Positions 30,457 through 33,332 of a stretch of DNA of 33,332 nt are shown here, piece after piece (positions within the stretch are counted from its first letter, which is position 1; every line of letters starts with the position of its first letter). This DNA comes from Mariprofundus sp. (GTDB taxonomy: Bacteria; Pseudomonadota; Zetaproteobacteria; Mariprofundales; Mariprofundaceae), in contig JAJFLE010000020.1 in NCBI GenBank assembly GCA_021772835.1, forward strand, positions 1 through 33,332. Direction: 5' to 3'. The notes below the pieces were generated by a model. The model made no database searches. It had not been told where the DNA came from and worked only from the letters and a program-made list of their open reading frames with translations. A program made the translations under genes and the position numbers.

Positions 30457-32565
30457 TTATTGAATTGTATCCCTGATTAACCGTGCCAATGCTTCTACTC
30501 GGTAAGGTTTGGATATAAAAGCTGAACCTTTTATGTCTGCACCTTCCATTACGTCCTCTATGTCATAACCTGTACAGAAGATGATTTTAGTACTCTTTTT
30601 TCGTTTCCATATCTCATTTGCCGCTGCCAAACCTCCCATGTTGGGCATCACCATATCCATGATGACAAGGGCTACATTGTCTTCATTGGCTACAAACACT
30701 TCCAGTGCCTCCAGTCCATCCTTGGCCTGCAGCACCTGATAACCCATCCGAATCAGCACCTCTGCACCGGTCGCACGCAGCTCAGTCTCATCATCGACAA
30801 GCAGAATGATTTCACCATTGCCAGCAAGCGGCAATCTGGACTGTTCAGCAACCTTATGGTTAGAAGACTTTGACAGTGGAAAGTAGAGATTGAATGTCGT
30901 GCCCTGACCCAACGCTGATTCGACTTCAACGTGTGCCTGATGCGTCTCTGCAGCACCAAAAAGCATTGCCAGACCAAGCCCGGTCCCCTTCCCCACCTCT
31001 TTGGTTGTAAAAAATGGTTCAAAAATATGCGACTGCGTTACAGCCGACATACCACAACCATTATCCGAGACGCTCAAATGGGCAAAAAGGCCATCTTTCA
31101 TTTGCGCTGAGGCAGCAGCCTCATACAGTTCAAGCCTGATATCGATACGTGGGTTGCTGATGCCCTCGAGCGCATCGCGTGCATTGTTCAGCAGATTCAC
31201 CAGGATCTGCTGCATCTGAACTTCATCACCTTCAACGCATAGCGCATAACGACTCAACGATGTGTTAACCTGAATGTTTTCAGGAATGCTTAAGTGATGC
31301 AGCTTGAGTGTCTCCTTGATGAAAGCAACCAGATCGAAGGTCATTTTTGTCACCTGTCCCTTTCTTGAAAAGGTCAGCAACTGCTGGATCATCTCCGCCG
31401 CCCTGAAGCCTAGCCCTTCAATTTTACCCAGATGATCCAACACTTCACGATTATCCTGCACAGCCTGCTTCGCCAGATACAGACGCCCTGTCATACCAGC
31501 CAGCATATTATTGAATTCATGTGCTACACCACCGACCAGGGTGCCAATGGCTTCCATCTTCTGGGTCTGCGAGAAATGTTCTTCAAACAGCTTTCTTTCG
31601 CTAATGTCCTGTATGGTGCCGATCAAACGTTCCGGTTTACCCGTAGCATCCGGCAGCACCCTTCCATAGCCGATAATCCAGCGCTCTTTACCGTCTATCG
31701 GCCTTCGTATCATCACTTCGATCTTCAGCGAACGGCTTCCCGATTGCAGCGCCTGCTTAAGCTCTTCCCTTGTCTTTAAACGGAACTCGGGATGCATCAT
31801 ATCGAGACAACCCTTGATATCCCTGCGATAGTTTTCATCAATCCCCAGTATACCATCGAGCATATCGCTGCCTGTCCAATGGCCACTGGCTACATCGCAG
31901 GTGAATGTGCCTATGTTCCCGGCCTTCTGAGCCTCGGTGAGCAGCGCAGCACTGTCTACAAGCTCTCTTGTGCGCACATCAACCTGACGTTCCAGGTTTT
32001 CGTGCGACTGTTGTAACTCCTGCTCAGCCCGTTTGCGCGCACTTATATCACGCAGGATGGCAACATATTGTCTGTTCCCGTGCCCCTTAAGGATGGAAAC
32101 AACCATCTCCAGAGCTATTGTATGCCCATTACTGCAACATCCTTCTACCTCAACCAGATAACCCGACAGATCCTGCCTCTGCTCTCTATCATTAAAATAG
32201 CTTTCCACGCTATGGACTTGACCGTCACGGAGTATTTCCGGGATAAGCGTTTCTGAAATCGAATGACCCATGACATCATCAGCCTGCCAGCCAAACATCT
32301 CTTTCGCCCGTGGGTTCCAGAACTGAATCACGCCGTGTTTATCCATGCCAACGATGGCGTCCATTGAGCTCTCAACCAGTAAACTGGCCCACTCACGGCT
32401 TTGTTTTAGCTTTTCCTGTTGCTCTTCGATACGTCTTTGATAGGCACTTAACTGCTGCTGAAAGGGCGCGCGGTTGCCACCACCTTCCAGCGACATCAAT
32501 CGTTTGCGCAAAGCATCAATCGTTTCATTCGCCGCCAGCAGTTTCTGCTTTAGCTCATCGCTCAT
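30457..32565 (-). CDS. Soluble hybrid sensor histidine kinase (PAS-PAS-HisKA-HATPase-REC), NahK-like
   Basis: The 702-residue protein has no membrane helix. A coiled-coil N-terminus (1-60) leads to PAS 1 (about 60-180, [20 protein letters not shown]), a linker coil and PAS 2 (about 215-335). The kinase core has the acceptor His in [14 protein letters not shown] (about residue 360), and ATP motifs [19 protein letters not shown] and [11 protein letters not shown] receiver (about 587-702) starts ILLVDDE and has D637 (VIMDMVMP). Its start overlaps the stop of a FIST-domain gene by 4 bases. This FIST plus cytosolic hybrid kinase order is that of NosP and NahK in Pseudomonas aeruginosa, where FIST heme binding of NO alters kinase activity. 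That function is inferred from arrangement only. The output partner is not in the window. Confidence 0.9.
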   Translation of the reverse strand: MSDELKQKLLAANETIDALRKRLMSLEGGGNRAPFQQQLSAYQRRIEEQQEKLKQSREWASLLVESSMDAIVGMDKHGVIQFWNPRAKEMFGWQADDVMGHSISETLIPEILRDGQVHSVESYFNDREQRQDLSGYLVEVEGCCSNGHTIALEMVVSILKGHGNRQYVAILRDISARKRAEQELQQSHENLERQVDVRTRELVDSAALLTEAQKAGNIGTFTCDVASGHWTGSDMLDGILGIDENYRRDIKGCLDMMHPEFRLKTREELKQALQSGSRSLKIEVMIRRPIDGKERWIIGYGRVLPDATGKPERLIGTIQDISERKLFEEHFSQTQKMEAIGTLVGGVAHEFNNMLAGMTGRLYLAKQAVQDNREVLDHLGKIEGLGFRAAEMIQQLLTFSRKGQVTKMTFDLVAFIKETLKLHHLSIPENIQVNTSLSRYALCVEGDEVQMQQILVNLLNNARDALEGISNPRIDIRLELYEAAASAQMKDGLFAHLSVSDNGCGMSAVTQSHIFEPFFTTKEVGKGTGLGLAMLFGAAETHQAHVEVESALGQGTTFNLYFPLSKSSNHKVAEQSRLPLAGNGEIILLVDDETELRATGAEVLIRMGYQVLQAKDGLEALEVFVANEDNVALVIMDMVMPNMGGLAAANEIWKRKKSTKIIFCTGYDIEDVMEGADIKGSAFISKPYRVEALARLIRDTIQ

Positions 32566-33332
32566 TCGTGACCCAATGCCAGGCCAACCAGTGTCTGATT
32601 AATATGCAGACCATCCCATAACTCACCATAGGTGTCGAAACCAATAACATGTTTAGCGGCAATGCCAGCATGTTCCGCCAACATCTGGCTCTGTTTTTTA
32701 CCCTCGGATTCAAGACTTCTGAATACACAATTACACATAAACAGGACTTCAGCCTGACCGATCTCATCGACCAGGTGATTCATCGAAGACTCTAACTCTT
32801 CCACCATATCCTGATGCCGACAGAGGTTAAGTACCATACCCTCCTCAATTGCGCAGTAGAATGTCAGCGAGCCATCTGCATTAGCGCTCCTGATTGAGCG
32901 CACATAGTTTTCTCCTGCATAGCGATACATCACCGGATGATTGGAGAACACTTGCAAGTCGAGCTCATCCACCCGTTTACCAAGCAATTCTGCATAATAA
33001 TTTGCTGCTGGCATGCCATCGAGGCGCATCACCTTGCGTTCTGACTCGTCGGCTTTAGTAATAACCACATCCTTAGAACCAGGCAAAACGTGCTGATTTT
33101 TGATGCACCTGAAAGGCCGGTCCGACTCAGCCAGCAAAAAAACGGCCCCACCTGAATAGGCCTTTCCGTTGGCAATCACATGGGTCTGCTTAAATTTCAG
33201 ATCATCTCCGGCACAGCCGCCAAAAAACGGCACATTACCAAGCTGGCTGGCCATGGCGGCAACTGCCCGGCCATCCACACCGGCTATACCATCAATCAGG
33301 CCGATGCAAAAATGGCGATCCGGACGCAAGTC
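32562..33332 (-). CDS. FIST-domain sensor protein, 5' part missing at window edge (NosP-like)
   Basis: The open frame runs off the right edge; about 257 residues are seen. They include the end of the N-terminal FIST region (HFCIGLIDGIAG..., NVPFFGGCAGDDLKFKQT, GGAVFLLAESDRP) and the C-terminal FIST_C region (SNHPVMYRYAGENYVRSIR, VLFMCNCVFRSL, HVIGFDTYGELWDGLHINQT). FIST domains bind small ligands; in the NosP subgroup they bind heme and NO. Several His are candidate ligands (in QTHVIANG, FSNHPVM, AAKHVIG, GLHINQ), but I cannot assign one. Overlap with the hybrid kinase gene implies coupled translation and a shared pathway. The family call is firm; NO sensing is a hypothesis. Confidence 0.82.
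   Translation of the reverse strand, partial: DLRPDRHFCIGLIDGIAGVDGRAVAAMASQLGNVPFFGGCAGDDLKFKQTHVIANGKAYSGGAVFLLAESDRPFRCIKNQHVLPGSKDVVITKADESERKVMRLDGMPAANYYAELLGKRVDELDLQVFSNHPVMYRYAGENYVRSIRSANADGSLTFYCAIEEGMVLNLCRHQDMVEELESSMNHLVDEIGQAEVLFMCNCVFRSLESEGKKQSQMLAEHAGIAAKHVIGFDTYGELWDGLHINQTLVGLALGHE

Overview
This window looks like the chromosome of a flagellated, aerobic Gram-negative proteobacterium with moderate GC. Supporting signs are lipoproteins with lipobox signals, a full aa3-type oxidase locus with heme A biosynthesis, an iron superoxide dismutase, and a flagellar export/motor operon with a sigma-54-like promoter. The mix of respiratory genes would fit a microaerophilic chemolithotroph such as a Zetaproteobacterium. 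That taxonomic guess rests on overall impression only, not on a marker gene.

Layout. (1) 1-137 is the right end of an IS256-family insertion sequence. It abuts an NnrS-like membrane gene (176-1147) that appears to have lost its 5' end to the insertion. (2) 1209-5700 holds a YajR-type MFS transporter, heme A synthase (ctaA), and a very divergent heme-copper oxidase subunit I-like protein that lacks the helix-VII His-His copper ligands. A cytochrome b561-like gene is divergent from these. (3) 5701-9239 is an accessory stretch: a gap rich in inverted repeats, a membrane PAS protein, a membrane protein with a cyclic-nucleotide-binding fold, an orphan CuA cupredoxin and a membrane-anchored GyrI-like protein. 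(4) 9240-16914 is the cytochrome oxidase region on the minus strand. It reads subunit III, SCO, subunit II, subunit I, terminator, then ctaB, and then a SCO lipoprotein, a Sel1 lipoprotein and an unannotated 40-residue membrane protein. (5) 16915-20270 is a tightly overlapping operon: diheme cytochrome c, NAD kinase, RecN, short-type N-acetylglutamate synthase. (6) 20534-22306 holds a 58-residue Cys-containing protein, a bidirectional terminator, sodB, and a PstS-like binding protein that overlaps a dCache-PAS hybrid histidine kinase (to 24942). (7) 25134-30415 on the plus strand is a flagellar operon with motA, two motB-like genes, fliL, fliM, fliN, fliO and fliP. (8) 30457-33332 is a FIST-domain protein (truncated by the window edge) overlapping a soluble PAS-PAS hybrid kinase, an arrangement resembling the NO-sensing NosP/NahK pair.

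How the genes work together. Most of the left half makes, assembles or surrounds terminal respiratory enzymes. CtaB and CtaA convert heme B to heme O to heme A, two SCO proteins serve copper delivery, and the Cox subunits form the oxidase. Several loci hint at nitric oxide handling: the NnrS-like remnant, the NOR-like oxidase homologue, the CuA protein and the FIST/kinase pair. That link is inference. The right half is motility and signalling.

The most unusual points are the divergent oxidase homologue, the CoxA without the K-channel lysine, the tandem MotB proteins carrying Glu versus Asp at the ion-binding position, the IS-truncated NnrS-like gene, and a family of short hairpins with a TCCA/TCCG core in the intergenic gaps. 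No tRNA, rRNA or CRISPR array was recognised.
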